From: Algoriphagus formosus
Lineage (GTDB): Bacteria; Bacteroidota; Bacteroidia; Cytophagales; Cyclobacteriaceae
DNA: 64,000 nt
Direction: 5' to 3'
Assembly (NCBI RefSeq): GCF_002807035.1
Contig: NZ_NIUC01000002.1
Coordinates: forward strand, 801,477 to 865,476
The notes beneath the pieces were generated by a model, which had not been told where the DNA came from, ran no database searches, and saw only the letters and a program-made list of their open reading frames with translations. Below, piece by piece: positions 26,966 to 36,818 of this stretch (its first letter is position 1; each line of letters begins with the position of its first letter). The position numbers and the translations under genes were made by a program.

Positions 26966-29755
26966 TTAAAGTTTTAAGGCTTTGTTGATGATAGACTTCT
27001 GCTCCTCTACGTGTACCTTATTATATCCTGTGGCAGGAGATGCAGATACCTTTCTGGCTATGACATCCATTGGAAGTTCTTTGTGAAGCAGTCTTAAGAT
27101 ATAGGTCCAATAACCCATGTTTTCCGGCTCTTCTTGAACCCAAACGACCTCAGCACCTTTGTAAGGCTTTAAGGCCTCTAAGATTTGCTTTTTAGGAAGT
27201 GGATGCAATTGCTCGACTCGGATTATTGCTACTTGATCAATTTTTTCCTTTTCTCTTACCTCCTCTAGGTCGTAATAAACTTTGCCTGAGCAAAGAATAA
27301 CACGCTTCACTTTTTTTGGATCAGCATTGGAATCTGTGATGATTTCTTTGAATGAACCACTAGTGAACTCATCAAGCGGAGACATCACTTTAGGATGACG
27401 CAGGAGGGATTTCGGAGACATAACCACGCAAGGTTTTCTGAATTCCCATGCCAATTGCCTTCTCAAAAGGTGGAAGAAATTAGAAGGTTCGGTAATATTT
27501 GCTACCACCATGTTGTATTCAGCAGAAAGCTGCAAGAAGCGCTCTGGCCGAGCATTGGAGTGCTCTGGACCTTGCCCTTCATAGCCATGCGGTAATAACA
27601 TCACGAGACCATTTTGCTTTTGCCATTTTGATTCTCCAGAAGAAATAAACTGGTCGATCATAGTTTGGGCACCATTGGCGAAATCTCCGAACTGTGCTTC
27701 CCAAATGGTCAACGAATTTGGATTTGCCATTCCGTAACCATACTCAAAGCCCAAAACGGCATACTCAGAAAGCAAGGAGTTGTAAATGGAGAATTTTCCT
27801 TTGCGCTCAGGCATTTCATGAAGTGAGTTGAAAGGCTGATTGGAATTCGCATCATGGATGACCGCATGACGGTGTGAGAATGTTCCTCGCTGTACATCTT
27901 GACCTGTCAGTCGGACTGTCTTTCCTTCCAAAAGAAGGGAGCCATAAGCCAAAAGCTCCGCCGCAGCCCAGTTCAAGGACTTACTATCGAAAAACATATC
28001 CTTTCTTTGCTTCATCTGAACTTCAATCTGCTTGATAGCCTTGAAGCCTTTTGGAATGAAAGTAAGTGCTTTTGCTACTGTCTCTATAGCTTCCGAGCTA
28101 ACACCGGTTTCTGGAGATTTGTCAAAATCCTCTGGCTTAGATCTTCTTAATGTACCCCACTCTCTCTCAAACTTGGTGGCTTGGTAAGGCAAAGGTTTTT
28201 CCTTGACCATATTCAATCGATCCTGAAGCAATTGTCGGAATTCTTTATCCATTTGCTTCGCGATTTTAGCATCAATATCACCTCGCTCGGTAAGCTTTTT
28301 GATATAAACCTCACGTGGATTCGGGTGCTTGGAAATTATATTGTAGAGCTCCGGTTGAGTAAATTTCGGCTCATCAGATTCATTGTGACCATGACGACGA
28401 TAGCATACCATATCCACAAAAATATCCTTGCCGAATTTTTGCCTGAATTCAGCTGCTAGCTTCGCTGCAAAAACCACTGCTTCTGCATCATCTCCATTCA
28501 CGTGAATCACCGGTGCATCGATAATCTTTGCTACATCGGTACAATAAATCGAGGATCTGGCGTCATCAAAATCTGTAGTGAAACCAACCTGATTATTGAT
28601 TACAAAGTGAATAGTACCTCCTGTATGGTAACCTTTCAGCCCCGCCATTTGGGTAACTTCATAGACAATCCCTTGTCCGGCCACAGCAGCATCTCCATGG
28701 ATCAAAATCGGTAATGCCTTGGTTGCATCACCTTTGTGCTCCGAATCAATTTTTGCTCGGATAAAACCTTCTACCACTGGATTTACAGCTTCCAAGTGCG
28801 AAGGATTTGGTGCTAATTTTAGGTGTATTTTTTTGTCCTGTGGAGTGACGATATCAGAGGAGTAGCCCATGTGATATTTCACATCTCCATCACCCATAGT
28901 CAGATCAGGCTTTGCTGTTCCTTCAAATTCGGAGAAAATTTGTTCGTAGGTTTTACCCATGATATTGGCAAGCACATTCAATCTACCTCTGTGCGCCATT
29001 CCTATCATCACCTCTTCAGCACCTAAATTGGCAGCACCATTGATAACTGCATCCAAAAATGGAATTGTACTTTCACCACCTTCTAGTGAAAAACGCTTTT
29101 GACCAAGATATTTGGTATGGAGAAAGTTTTCAAAGACAACAGCCTGATTAAGCTTGAAAAGAATACGTTTCTTTTCTTCAGTAGCTGGATTAAAAGCTAA
29201 AGCCTCCTTCTCAACTTTGGTCTTAAACCAGTCTAATATTTCAGGATCCCGAATGTATAGGTACTCGAAACCCATCGACCCTTCATAGATCTTCTTTAAT
29301 GCACTGATGATATCAGACAACTTGGCTTTACCTATTCCTATTTCATTCCCAGCTTGGAACTCTGTATTCATGTCTGCATCCCCAAGACCAAAATCCTGTG
29401 GATCGATCAGCGCCTTTCTATCTCTTCTTTCACGAACTGGATTTGTTTTAGAACGCAAATGAGCTCTGGACCGATGAGCATGAATCAAAGCCCGGACTTT
29501 AATCTCCTTAGGCAATTGCTCCATATCCATGATGGTACCGGGAGTTGCTAAAGAGCCATTTTTTGCTGTGCTAGGCGATGAAGCGGCTGCAGCAGATCCG
29601 TTCTCCTCTTCCCCGTAATTGGTCAAGGCGAAATCGAATCCGTCAAAAAATTCTTTCCAACTTGGATCTATGGATTCAGGGTCGGATTTATAAGATGCAT
29701 AAAGCTCATCGATGTAAGAAACGTGTGCGTTTGCGATATACGAAAATTTGTCCAT
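26966..29755 (-). CDS. sucA: 2-oxoglutarate dehydrogenase E1
   Basis: 929 residues from the ATG at 29755; a TTG at 29779 is in frame but the family start matches MDKFSYIANAHVSYIDELY. The N-terminal YASYKSDPESIDPSWKEFFD is the E1o-specific binding segment. The TPP fold shows IGMAHRGRLNVLANIMGK, GDAAVAGQGIVYE and NNQVGFTT. The C-terminal transketolase-like part has WEAQFGDFANGAQTMIDQF and LLPHGYEGQGPEHSNARPER. The enzyme decarboxylates 2-oxoglutarate in the TCA cycle. It is the first gene of the sucA-sucB(-lpdA) cluster. Confidence 0.97.
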   Translation of the reverse strand: MDKFSYIANAHVSYIDELYASYKSDPESIDPSWKEFFDGFDFALTNYGEEENGSAAAASSPSTAKNGSLATPGTIMDMEQLPKEIKVRALIHAHRSRAHLRSKTNPVRERRDRKALIDPQDFGLGDADMNTEFQAGNEIGIGKAKLSDIISALKKIYEGSMGFEYLYIRDPEILDWFKTKVEKEALAFNPATEEKKRILFKLNQAVVFENFLHTKYLGQKRFSLEGGESTIPFLDAVINGAANLGAEEVMIGMAHRGRLNVLANIMGKTYEQIFSEFEGTAKPDLTMGDGDVKYHMGYSSDIVTPQDKKIHLKLAPNPSHLEAVNPVVEGFIRAKIDSEHKGDATKALPILIHGDAAVAGQGIVYEVTQMAGLKGYHTGGTIHFVINNQVGFTTDFDDARSSIYCTDVAKIIDAPVIHVNGDDAEAVVFAAKLAAEFRQKFGKDIFVDMVCYRRHGHNESDEPKFTQPELYNIISKHPNPREVYIKKLTERGDIDAKIAKQMDKEFRQLLQDRLNMVKEKPLPYQATKFEREWGTLRRSKPEDFDKSPETGVSSEAIETVAKALTFIPKGFKAIKQIEVQMKQRKDMFFDSKSLNWAAAELLAYGSLLLEGKTVRLTGQDVQRGTFSHRHAVIHDANSNQPFNSLHEMPERKGKFSIYNSLLSEYAVLGFEYGYGMANPNSLTIWEAQFGDFANGAQTMIDQFISSGESKWQKQNGLVMLLPHGYEGQGPEHSNARPERFLQLSAEYNMVVANITEPSNFFHLLRRQLAWEFRKPCVVMSPKSLLRHPKVMSPLDEFTSGSFKEIITDSNADPKKVKRVILCSGKVYYDLEEVREKEKIDQVAIIRVEQLHPLPKKQILEALKPYKGAEVVWVQEEPENMGYWTYILRLLHKELPMDVIARKVSASPATGYNKVHVEEQKSIINKALKL

Positions 29756-29825
29756 GGTTATTTTGAATAGGCTCAACAAAACTAGCCTTTATAAACGATA
29801 TTAAAAAACCGTATATTCGTTTATT

Positions 29826-29833
29826 CAAATATA
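29826..29833 (-). promoter_or_regulatory. candidate -7 promoter box for sucA
   Basis: Read on the minus strand this is TATATTTG, matching TAnnTTTG, 71 bp before the sucA ATG. A second match, TAGTTTTG at 29777-29784, lies closer, so the active site is uncertain. Confidence 0.45.
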
Positions 29834-29840
29834 CATAGAG

Positions 29841-29875
29841 AAAAAAATAGCGGTATTTTCATACCGCTATTTTTC
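29841..29875 (-). terminator. intrinsic terminator of the susCD operon
   Basis: A perfect 12-bp stem (AAATAGCGGTAT 29845-29856, ATACCGCTATTT 29861-29872) with a 4-nt loop, then T-run on the minus strand; A and T runs on both sides could allow action in both directions. Confidence 0.88.
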
Positions 29876-29888
29876 AATTATTTAGAAC

Positions 29889-30833
29889 TTATCTCAACTG
29901 AGGCCAAGGTTTGCCATCATTTGATTTAACTGTTACCAAACCTGTTTCTCCATCGGAATTTAACCATTGGAAAACAAGGTTGTCAGCATCAGCACTTACC
30001 ACAGTCATACTGTATGAAGCACCATATTTATCAGCTCCTGACATAGAAAGCGTACCGCAAGCATCACTGATTCTTACATTACCACTTCCCCATGAATCAC
30101 CGTAGCAATCCCAGAATCCGAAAGTACCGTCTGTAACAGTATATGCACCTGGAGTAGATGATACCGGAGTCCAAGTAGTTGTACCGGTAATAGTACCAGC
30201 GCAAGAACCATAAATAGATTCCATGTTAGACTGCTCAAACTCATAAGTACCGCCCAAATCAGATGGACAGATTACGCTTACGTTGTACTGGAATGGAGAT
30301 GCATAGAAAGGAGCACCTGCTACGTTGGTGGTTACGTTATCAGTAGAGAAACTTCTACCAAAACGATCATTCAATACCAAACGGAACTCAAATACATCTG
30401 CTCCTTCAATATCAGCAGGAGTCAATCCTACTGCCTGAATAGCATCCAATGCAGGAATCTCGAAAGTAACTCTCAAGAAACGAGATTCAGAGTTTGGCTG
30501 AAACTCACTCTTATCCAATGTTCTTACCAAAACATCTTCAGCAGGAGTATACTCCAAACCTACACCTGGGATCAATCTTCTGTGTCTAACGCGGATTTCC
30601 ACGTTTTCTACCGTACCTCCATCCTCGATGTCTACAGCCTCCAGAGTCAAAGCGAAACTGGAATTTTGTAGATCAAAGAAGTTAAAGGTTGTGCTGGTTC
30701 TTGCAATTGTACGCAAGTAAGCACCCGTATCGAACTCTGAATAAGGCACATTAGGCTCCACAAAGTCTCTACAAGAGCTAAAGAAGACCAGTGCACTTAA
30801 GAAAAGGCCGAAACTATATTTTAACATTTTCAT
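29889..30833 (-). CDS. SusCD-associated lipoprotein, unknown function
   Basis: 314 residues from the ATG at 30833 (an in-frame TTG lies three codons upstream). Lipobox FFSSC predicts a lipoprotein. The N-terminal half looks like a beta-sandwich (FALTLEAVDIEDGGTVENVE, then RVRHRRLIPG); the C-terminal half has four cysteines (VICPSDLGG, YGSCAGTIT, FWDCYGDSWG, SDACGTLSM) and a compact, aromatic beta domain. It lies 18 bp after the SusD-like gene and before a strong terminator, the position of SusE/F-like surface glycan- or peptide-binding lipoproteins. No established family was recognised; a binding role is inference. Confidence 0.75.
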   Translation of the reverse strand: MKMLKYSFGLFLSALVFFSSCRDFVEPNVPYSEFDTGAYLRTIARTSTTFNFFDLQNSSFALTLEAVDIEDGGTVENVEIRVRHRRLIPGVGLEYTPAEDVLVRTLDKSEFQPNSESRFLRVTFEIPALDAIQAVGLTPADIEGADVFEFRLVLNDRFGRSFSTDNVTTNVAGAPFYASPFQYNVSVICPSDLGGTYEFEQSNMESIYGSCAGTITGTTTWTPVSSTPGAYTVTDGTFGFWDCYGDSWGSGNVRISDACGTLSMSGADKYGASYSMTVVSADADNLVFQWLNSDGETGLVTVKSNDGKPWPQLR

Positions 30834-30851
30834 ATTTTTCAAATTTTTCGG

Positions 30852-32507
30852 TTAATAAACCCAAGCGTTACCAGCAGGATTAGTATCCCAGAACACCTGT
30901 ACAGACTGATCTGCCTTCTGAACTGCACTGGTATTGGTTACCATGTAGTTGTTAGGATAGAAGAAAGATCTTGGGAATACACCTGGATTTGCTTCCAGAC
31001 CTGGTTGCATATTATCAGGCTTTCCTGTTCTTCTGTAAAGATTGTATGACTCGATACCGTTTCCGAATAGAGACAACCAATACTCACGTCCAATTACATC
31101 CATACGATCATCACCAGAAGACAAACCATCGTATTCATTCGATACATAAGAAAGATAATTCGTGATATTTTGATCAATATCGATTCCTTCCTCATCGAAG
31201 AATGAATTAATTGCTCCTGCTTGGGCTGTACCAAGACTCCAGTTAACCACATAGTTCATGTGCTTTTCGATACCTGATAGCAAGTAATCCTTAGCATTTC
31301 CTGTAGTTCCTAGCGTCAAAGCAGCTTCTGCCAACATAAAGTCAACATATGCAGCTAACATGATTGGCTGAATACCAGCACCCTGAGCTCCCAAAGAAGG
31401 ATCGTTTACTGGAGTAGCTGAATTATCGTCAAATCGACCACCTGCTGGATATACTCCCCATGCAGTACGCTTCAAACCATCTGGTGGAATACCATCAGGA
31501 TCCAAGTGGTCACGTCCCCAATATCCACGCTCACCAGGAAGACAGTAGATAAATCCACCGACTAGGTAGTGTGCTGGAGGAAGCTGAGTAATACACTCAA
31601 TTTCGTCTGGATTAGTAGAGTTAGCCAAAACTTGGCGATAGAAATAAAATCTAGCACGAGGATCATCGAATCCTTTTTGCTCAGTCAAGTGCCACATATA
31701 GTAGGTAGACTGATAGTCACCACCACCTGAGGTATACTGACCAGCAAATCTTGGATGACGAGAATCCGGATCCGCTTGAGTAGTTCCAAACTGGAATACG
31801 AAATCATCTCCTGCTTTCAAGAAATTATCTGCTGCGATCAAAGCATTAATACCAGCAGTAGCACCAGAAGGATCAACCAATTTTCTGTTTAAGAAATATC
31901 GCAACTTTAGAGTGTTGACAAGTCTTACCCATTTGGTATAGTTTCTTCCATAGAAGTAGTCATTTGGAGCACCAGCACTTCCCTGAGCAGTAAAATGAGC
32001 TTCTGCTTCGTTCAAAGCTGCAAAAGCAGCGTCATAAACAGACTCTCCTGAATCTACTGCAGGATTAAATTCGTTAGGATCCAATGCTTGAGAGAAAGGC
32101 ACATCGCCATAAGAGTCTACCAAGTGGAAGAGAACCATTGCTTTGATAGTCTTGGAAATACCAAGATGTCTCTCAAATTCAGCTTCTACAGCTAGAGGCT
32201 CTAGAAATGCAATATCCTGAAGGATATTGGCATAAGCATTACTCCAATAACCATTAGTAGTCACAGGGGTATATGCACCTTCATACTGCGCGGAACCCTG
32301 ATTGATAATTCGGGTAAGACGCATTCCATCATCTCCAATCGTGTTGAAGAGGTTTTCATAATCAAGTTGGATTCTGTTCAGAATGAAGTTAGGATCCGCA
32401 GTAGAAGCGGTAACTGCATTCGGGTCATCCAACAAATCTAAATCACATGATGAGGTTGCAACTAGCATACTTGCTCCCAACATCACTGTATATAATATTC
32501 TTTTCAT
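30852..32507 (-). CDS. SusD/RagB-like nutrient-binding lipoprotein
   Basis: 551 residues; lipobox VATSSC20 and then DLDLLDDPNAVTAST, the start typical of SusD-like family 2. Tetratricopeptide-like helices follow, for example HLGISKTIKAMVLFHLVDSY with GDVPFSQALDP. SusD proteins cap the SusC barrel on the outer surface and bind the substrate before TonB-driven import. The stop of susC lies 18 bp upstream. The substrate class cannot be read; no glycoside hydrolase is nearby, so peptides or an unidentified polymer are possible. Confidence 0.92.
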   Translation of the reverse strand: MKRILYTVMLGASMLVATSSCDLDLLDDPNAVTASTADPNFILNRIQLDYENLFNTIGDDGMRLTRIINQGSAQYEGAYTPVTTNGYWSNAYANILQDIAFLEPLAVEAEFERHLGISKTIKAMVLFHLVDSYGDVPFSQALDPNEFNPAVDSGESVYDAAFAALNEAEAHFTAQGSAGAPNDYFYGRNYTKWVRLVNTLKLRYFLNRKLVDPSGATAGINALIAADNFLKAGDDFVFQFGTTQADPDSRHPRFAGQYTSGGGDYQSTYYMWHLTEQKGFDDPRARFYFYRQVLANSTNPDEIECITQLPPAHYLVGGFIYCLPGERGYWGRDHLDPDGIPPDGLKRTAWGVYPAGGRFDDNSATPVNDPSLGAQGAGIQPIMLAAYVDFMLAEAALTLGTTGNAKDYLLSGIEKHMNYVVNWSLGTAQAGAINSFFDEEGIDIDQNITNYLSYVSNEYDGLSSGDDRMDVIGREYWLSLFGNGIESYNLYRRTGKPDNMQPGLEANPGVFPRSFFYPNNYMVTNTSAVQKADQSVQVFWDTNPAGNAWVY

Positions 32508-32525
32508 AATTCTTCAGTTTTGGGA

Positions 32526-35500
32526 TTAGAATGTAAGCGTTACAGTTCCACCAAATCTTCTGGAGCTAGGACCTGTTACAAAGTCAAAGCCCAAACCATT
32601 ACCTACACCAGTTCCCAACACGTCTACATCGTAGTTCATGTTTGGTGGGAAGTTAAGCGCAAGGAACCAAAGGTTGGTACCGCTCAATGCGATAGATGCT
32701 CTCTTGAAAGGAGTCTTAGCCATCAAATTCATAGGAATTTCATAACCCAAGGAAACTTCTCTCAATCGAATCATAGATCCATCGAATACGTTTGGCTCAT
32801 CAGTAGCACCTTGATATCCTGCAAAGAAGTAGTCAGATGCAGTAATCTGGATATCGTTAGGAGTACCATCCTCTTTCACACCTGGCATGATGAAAGTCAA
32901 CTCTCTATCAGCTACTGGATCCTTCGTCACACCTCGAGCTAAAGTAGCTGTTACAGTGTTGGAGAACACAGCACCTTTGTGACGGTATTCCATCATGGCG
33001 CTTAAAGTAAATCCTTTAAAGGAGAATGAGTTAATCCAAGATCCAGTCCAAGCTGGGTTTGGATCACCCAATACTTGCAGATCAGCTGCTGGCTTGTGCA
33101 ATCCATTTGAAAGAATGATTGGCTCTCCAGTCTGCTCATCACGATCAAATCCTAGACCTTTTATAATGTTGAAAGGCTCTCCTGGAATCGCAAAGTTACC
33201 AAGTGTGGTAAATCCAGCTACAAGTACTTCTTCTAGACCTCCGCCCAATTCAACTGTTACAGATCTGTAAAGACCCCAGTTGATAGTAGAGTTCCAGTTG
33301 AATCCTGAAGCAGTAGATACAGGATTCACAGTAGCTTGGAATTCAATACCTCGAGTACGAATCTTACCAATGTTAATTGCAGTGGAAGTAAATCCAGTTG
33401 CAGGGTCAATTGGAGATTGAGTAATCAAATCTCTTGTATTCTTCTGATAAAGGGAAAGATCGAATGTCAATTTGTTGTTGAACATGACACCTTCCACACC
33501 AAATTCTACTTCCTCATGAAGCTCAGGCTTCAAGTTAGGATTACCCAATGTATTGGCTACTGAGTGAGTTTGAGTAACTGAACCGTCTCTATCAAATGCA
33601 CGTGCACTTTGCACCAATACATTTCGAGTTCTGTATGGACGAGGGAAACCGGCAGAAGTACCATATCCCAAACGCAATTTCAAATCATTCACTGTGCTGC
33701 TATTCCAGTTGAATGCAGTTCCAGGAAGGAAAGATACTGACGCTCCAGGATAAAGAATTCTACGATTTTCTGGCTCTACAGTAGAGGTCCAGTCATTACG
33801 AGCAGAAAGGTTTACGAATAGGTAGCTGTCATAATCCAAAGTTACGTTGGCATAAACCCCCATTCTACGCTCTTCCTCTGTGAAGTTCAAATTAGCTCCA
33901 CTGTATGCATCGTTAGAAGACGACTGCGTAAAGTTTGAGTGTCTGAACAATCCAAAAGCCAATTGACCTTGAGAAGCTACTCCATTCTGAGAATAAGAGT
34001 CATATCGGGAGTTACCACCGATCAAAGCACTCATTCCGAATTTATCAGAGAATTGCTTTTTCCAGTTGATGATCAAATCCTGGTTCCAGATAGTATTCTG
34101 AATGTTAGAAGATCTGTAGTAGCCAGAAGTTGTCGCCAAAGATGCAGATGGTCCTCCTCTGTTATACTTAAGCTCTTGCAATTCAGTATAGGTATCCAAA
34201 CCAATTCGGTAAGTAATCGAGAAATCATCGTTGATATCATAGATTACGGAAGTAGAGTTGAAGAATCTGTTTACATCAGAAGTATTCTGATAGTATCTAA
34301 CCAACCACAAAGGATTGACGATATCATTACCACCACGATAGTATACAGAACTACGATCGATTGGATTTTCGAAAGGAAGACCTCCCAAATCAACTGAACG
34401 TGGCGTATACAATACGTGCGCAAATGCAGAAGGAATACCGCCAGAAGGTCCAGAACCAAATGCTGCGTTTACTGGAGGTGACTCCAAGTCTGTAATAGCA
34501 AATGTAAAGGATGACTTAACAGTCAATTTATCGTTCACAGCTGAATTGATACCCAATCCAAAGTTGTACTTCTTCAAGTTGTTTCCAGGAGTAAACCCTT
34601 CCTCATCAGTATAGCCAAAGCTAGCATTGAAGCTTGTACGATCTGATCCACCAGCTACCTGCACAGAGGTATTAGAAATCAAACCAGTGCGGAAGAAAAC
34701 TTCAGAAGGATCAGCATATGCCTTGTACTCATACTGTACAGGAGTTCCACCTACAATACCACCTTCCCAAAACTCAGGGAATGCTTCTCGAACTGCCTGA
34801 ACAGATGAAGTAGCATATGGGTGATTTACAGTTCTTCCCTCATCCATTCTTGGTCCAAAGTTGGAGAAGAAGAATCCCGGAGCTTGCTGGAATCCATTAC
34901 CGTAGATCGTTCCATAAGTAGGTAATGAAGCTGCCTCATTGGTAAATACAGATTGATTGATAGTCACTTCAGCAGCTCTTCTTTTAGAAGCACCTGACTT
35001 GGTAGTGATCAAGATTACACCATTTCGACCTTGGTCACCGTAAAGTACGGTAGCAGAAAGACCTTTCAACACGGAGATGTTCTCAATGTTGTTAGGGTCA
35101 ATATCCAAGAATCGAGATGAAGTAGTTGCACCACCTGTTGTAAACCCGTTTTGGGCGTTGGTGCTGGTGTTGAAAGGAACACCATCTACTACGAACAAAG
35201 GCTGGTTAGAACCAGTCGCAGACGAATAACCTCGGATTACCATGTTAGTACCCGAACCAGACATACCGTTAGTAGAAGTGATATTCACTCCCGGTACTTT
35301 TCCTTGCAATACACGTGCTACGTCTTGCTCAGGTCTGTTTTCGAGTTGCTCATTACCTACAGAGGTAACCGCATAACCCAAGGCCTTTTTCTCACGCTCG
35401 ATACCAATCGCCGTTACTACCACTTCGGATAGTTGTTCGGCATCAGTAGTGAGCGTCACATTAATTACGGATCGGTTGCCAATGACCTCTTCCTTCGTTT

Positions 35501-35741
35501 CTAGACCTACGAAGGAGAAAATCAGAACCGTACCTCCATCTGGGACACTAATGGAATAATTACCATCCAAATCGGTGGTAGTACCCACTGTTGTACCCTT
35601 CACGAGAACGGTTGCACCTGGCAAGCCAAGTCCATCTTCGTCGGAAATTACCTGTCCGGTAATTACCCGCTGCTGCGCCGACACCTCATAGCTGAGGGTC
35701 ATGGTGAAAAGCGCAACAACAAAGAGTAAAGCTTTTCTCAT
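32526..35741 (-). CDS. SusC/RagA TonB-linked outer-membrane transporter
   Basis: 1071 residues. Signal peptide (LFVVALFTMTLSYEVSAQ), a CarboxypepD_reg-like beta domain (VITGQVISDEDGLGLPGATV, about 25-110), then the plug: QPLFVVDGVPFN, LDIDPNNIENISVLKG and VLYGDQGRNGVILITTKSG. A 22-strand TonB-dependent barrel fills the rest, ending in an aromatic residue (FGGTVTLTF). It heads the susC-susD-lipoprotein operon. Its plug is the in-window reference for the barrel-less plug proteins at 43.9-51.7 kb. Confidence 0.95.
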   Translation of the reverse strand: MRKALLFVVALFTMTLSYEVSAQQRVITGQVISDEDGLGLPGATVLVKGTTVGTTTDLDGNYSISVPDGGTVLIFSFVGLETKEEVIGNRSVINVTLTTDAEQLSEVVVTAIGIEREKKALGYAVTSVGNEQLENRPEQDVARVLQGKVPGVNITSTNGMSGSGTNMVIRGYSSATGSNQPLFVVDGVPFNTSTNAQNGFTTGGATTSSRFLDIDPNNIENISVLKGLSATVLYGDQGRNGVILITTKSGASKRRAAEVTINQSVFTNEAASLPTYGTIYGNGFQQAPGFFFSNFGPRMDEGRTVNHPYATSSVQAVREAFPEFWEGGIVGGTPVQYEYKAYADPSEVFFRTGLISNTSVQVAGGSDRTSFNASFGYTDEEGFTPGNNLKKYNFGLGINSAVNDKLTVKSSFTFAITDLESPPVNAAFGSGPSGGIPSAFAHVLYTPRSVDLGGLPFENPIDRSSVYYRGGNDIVNPLWLVRYYQNTSDVNRFFNSTSVIYDINDDFSITYRIGLDTYTELQELKYNRGGPSASLATTSGYYRSSNIQNTIWNQDLIINWKKQFSDKFGMSALIGGNSRYDSYSQNGVASQGQLAFGLFRHSNFTQSSSNDAYSGANLNFTEEERRMGVYANVTLDYDSYLFVNLSARNDWTSTVEPENRRILYPGASVSFLPGTAFNWNSSTVNDLKLRLGYGTSAGFPRPYRTRNVLVQSARAFDRDGSVTQTHSVANTLGNPNLKPELHEEVEFGVEGVMFNNKLTFDLSLYQKNTRDLITQSPIDPATGFTSTAINIGKIRTRGIEFQATVNPVSTASGFNWNSTINWGLYRSVTVELGGGLEEVLVAGFTTLGNFAIPGEPFNIIKGLGFDRDEQTGEPIILSNGLHKPAADLQVLGDPNPAWTGSWINSFSFKGFTLSAMMEYRHKGAVFSNTVTATLARGVTKDPVADRELTFIMPGVKEDGTPNDIQITASDYFFAGYQGATDEPNVFDGSMIRLREVSLGYEIPMNLMAKTPFKRASIALSGTNLWFLALNFPPNMNYDVDVLGTGVGNGLGFDFVTGPSSRRFGGTVTLTF

Positions 35742-36315
35742 AAGGTGTTTAGTTTAGTTGATGTGTAAAGAAAATTCCTTTCTGTGGAATTTCAAAATTT
35801 CGAAATTTTGAAAAATATATTAAAAAGACATATTTATTTATTAGAATATTTATATTTATAATTTAATCAATTGAAATATCTAATCATTTATTAGATTTTT
35901 ATAATTATTGAGAAAAAAAGCAGAATGAACGGTAAAAATTTGGTTTGCACGGCTTAAAAAGATGATTATTTGGATCAAAGCCCAGTATTAAGAAATTTTA
36001 ACTGTTTCACTCAAATTATTTAACATTCGCAAAACAATATTTGGCCAAAGCAATTTTTTCGAATAATTAAATAAAAATTTACTGCTGAAAATCAGGGAAA
36101 AAATTTCATTGATTTTTGTCAATCTGAATTTTTAAGAACTTTTACACCCCAATTCTCTAAGAATTAAAATAAAATTCTGATCGCTATATTTGAAACAAAA
36201 AAAAGATTCAAAAATTTAAAAAAAATCAAATTCTGGGTCTAATTCTTTTGAGAAACATTAGATTTTTTGCTGAATCCACAAAAGTCAGTTTATTTTTTTA
36301 TCAAAAATCGAAATT
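35742..36315. other. 574-bp AT-rich intergenic region upstream of susC
   Basis: No ORF or RNA was recognised. It contains a 24-bp perfect palindrome at 35790-35813 and very AT-rich DNA that should hold the susC promoter on the minus strand. No clear TAnnTTTG box was found for susC; the plus-strand TATATTTG near 36185 faces away from any plus-strand gene nearby. Confidence 0.6.
35790..35813. promoter_or_regulatory. perfect 24-bp palindrome upstream of susC
   Basis: TTTCAAAATTTC and its exact reverse complement meet with no spacer, 49 bp before the susC ATG. An overlapping smaller inverted repeat (AAATTCC / GGAATTT, 35772-35792) adjoins it. It may be an operator for a dimeric regulator or a leader hairpin. 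Confidence 0.6.
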
Positions 36316-36801
36316 TTAAAGAGAATATCTCAGAGTCAAGGCTGCTTCATCTTCCCATAACTTTGTAAAGTCTGTAAAATTATAAGCAGGCTTCCAATAT
36401 AAGCCTACATAGAAGTTACTTCGGTTAATATTATACTCTAAACCCACTATCGCATCTACCCCAAAGACATTGTAATCTCGATCAATTTTATAAACCCAGG
36501 GTGGTTCTCCTTTGCCATCTTTCCAAATCCCATAATGCGCGCCCGCTCCTACATACCACTCTAAACCCTCAAACTCTCGAATATCCCAGTGATGCTCGTA
36601 AAGTACGGCTGCCACCCAGCCTTTCCATCGATTATAAACCAATAGGTCAACTGCCCCAGTTTCTGAAATAAACTGCTTCACTGTACCTCCGACATTAGTG
36701 CCTCCGGTAACCCCCACCATAGTATTATAGCTGCCAACTTGCGAAAATGCAGGGCAAATCAATACGAAGCTGAAACCAAAAATCAAAAGTGCTTTTTTCA
36801 T
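36316..36801 (-). CDS. small secreted beta-barrel-like protein
   Basis: 161 residues from the ATG at 36801, where a normal signal peptide begins (KKALLIFGFSFVLICPAFSQ). The mature protein has alternating aromatic strands and GLEYNINRSNFYVGLYWKPA, resembling small outer-membrane barrels of the porin-like type. It follows the 5-formyl-THF cyclo-ligase gene by 17 bp. Not recognised as a named family. Confidence 0.7.
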   Translation of the reverse strand: MKKALLIFGFSFVLICPAFSQVGSYNTMVGVTGGTNVGGTVKQFISETGAVDLLVYNRWKGWVAAVLYEHHWDIREFEGLEWYVGAGAHYGIWKDGKGEPPWVYKIDRDYNVFGVDAIVGLEYNINRSNFYVGLYWKPAYNFTDFTKLWEDEAALTLRYSL

Positions 36802-36818
36802 CTCCTCTTTTATAATGA

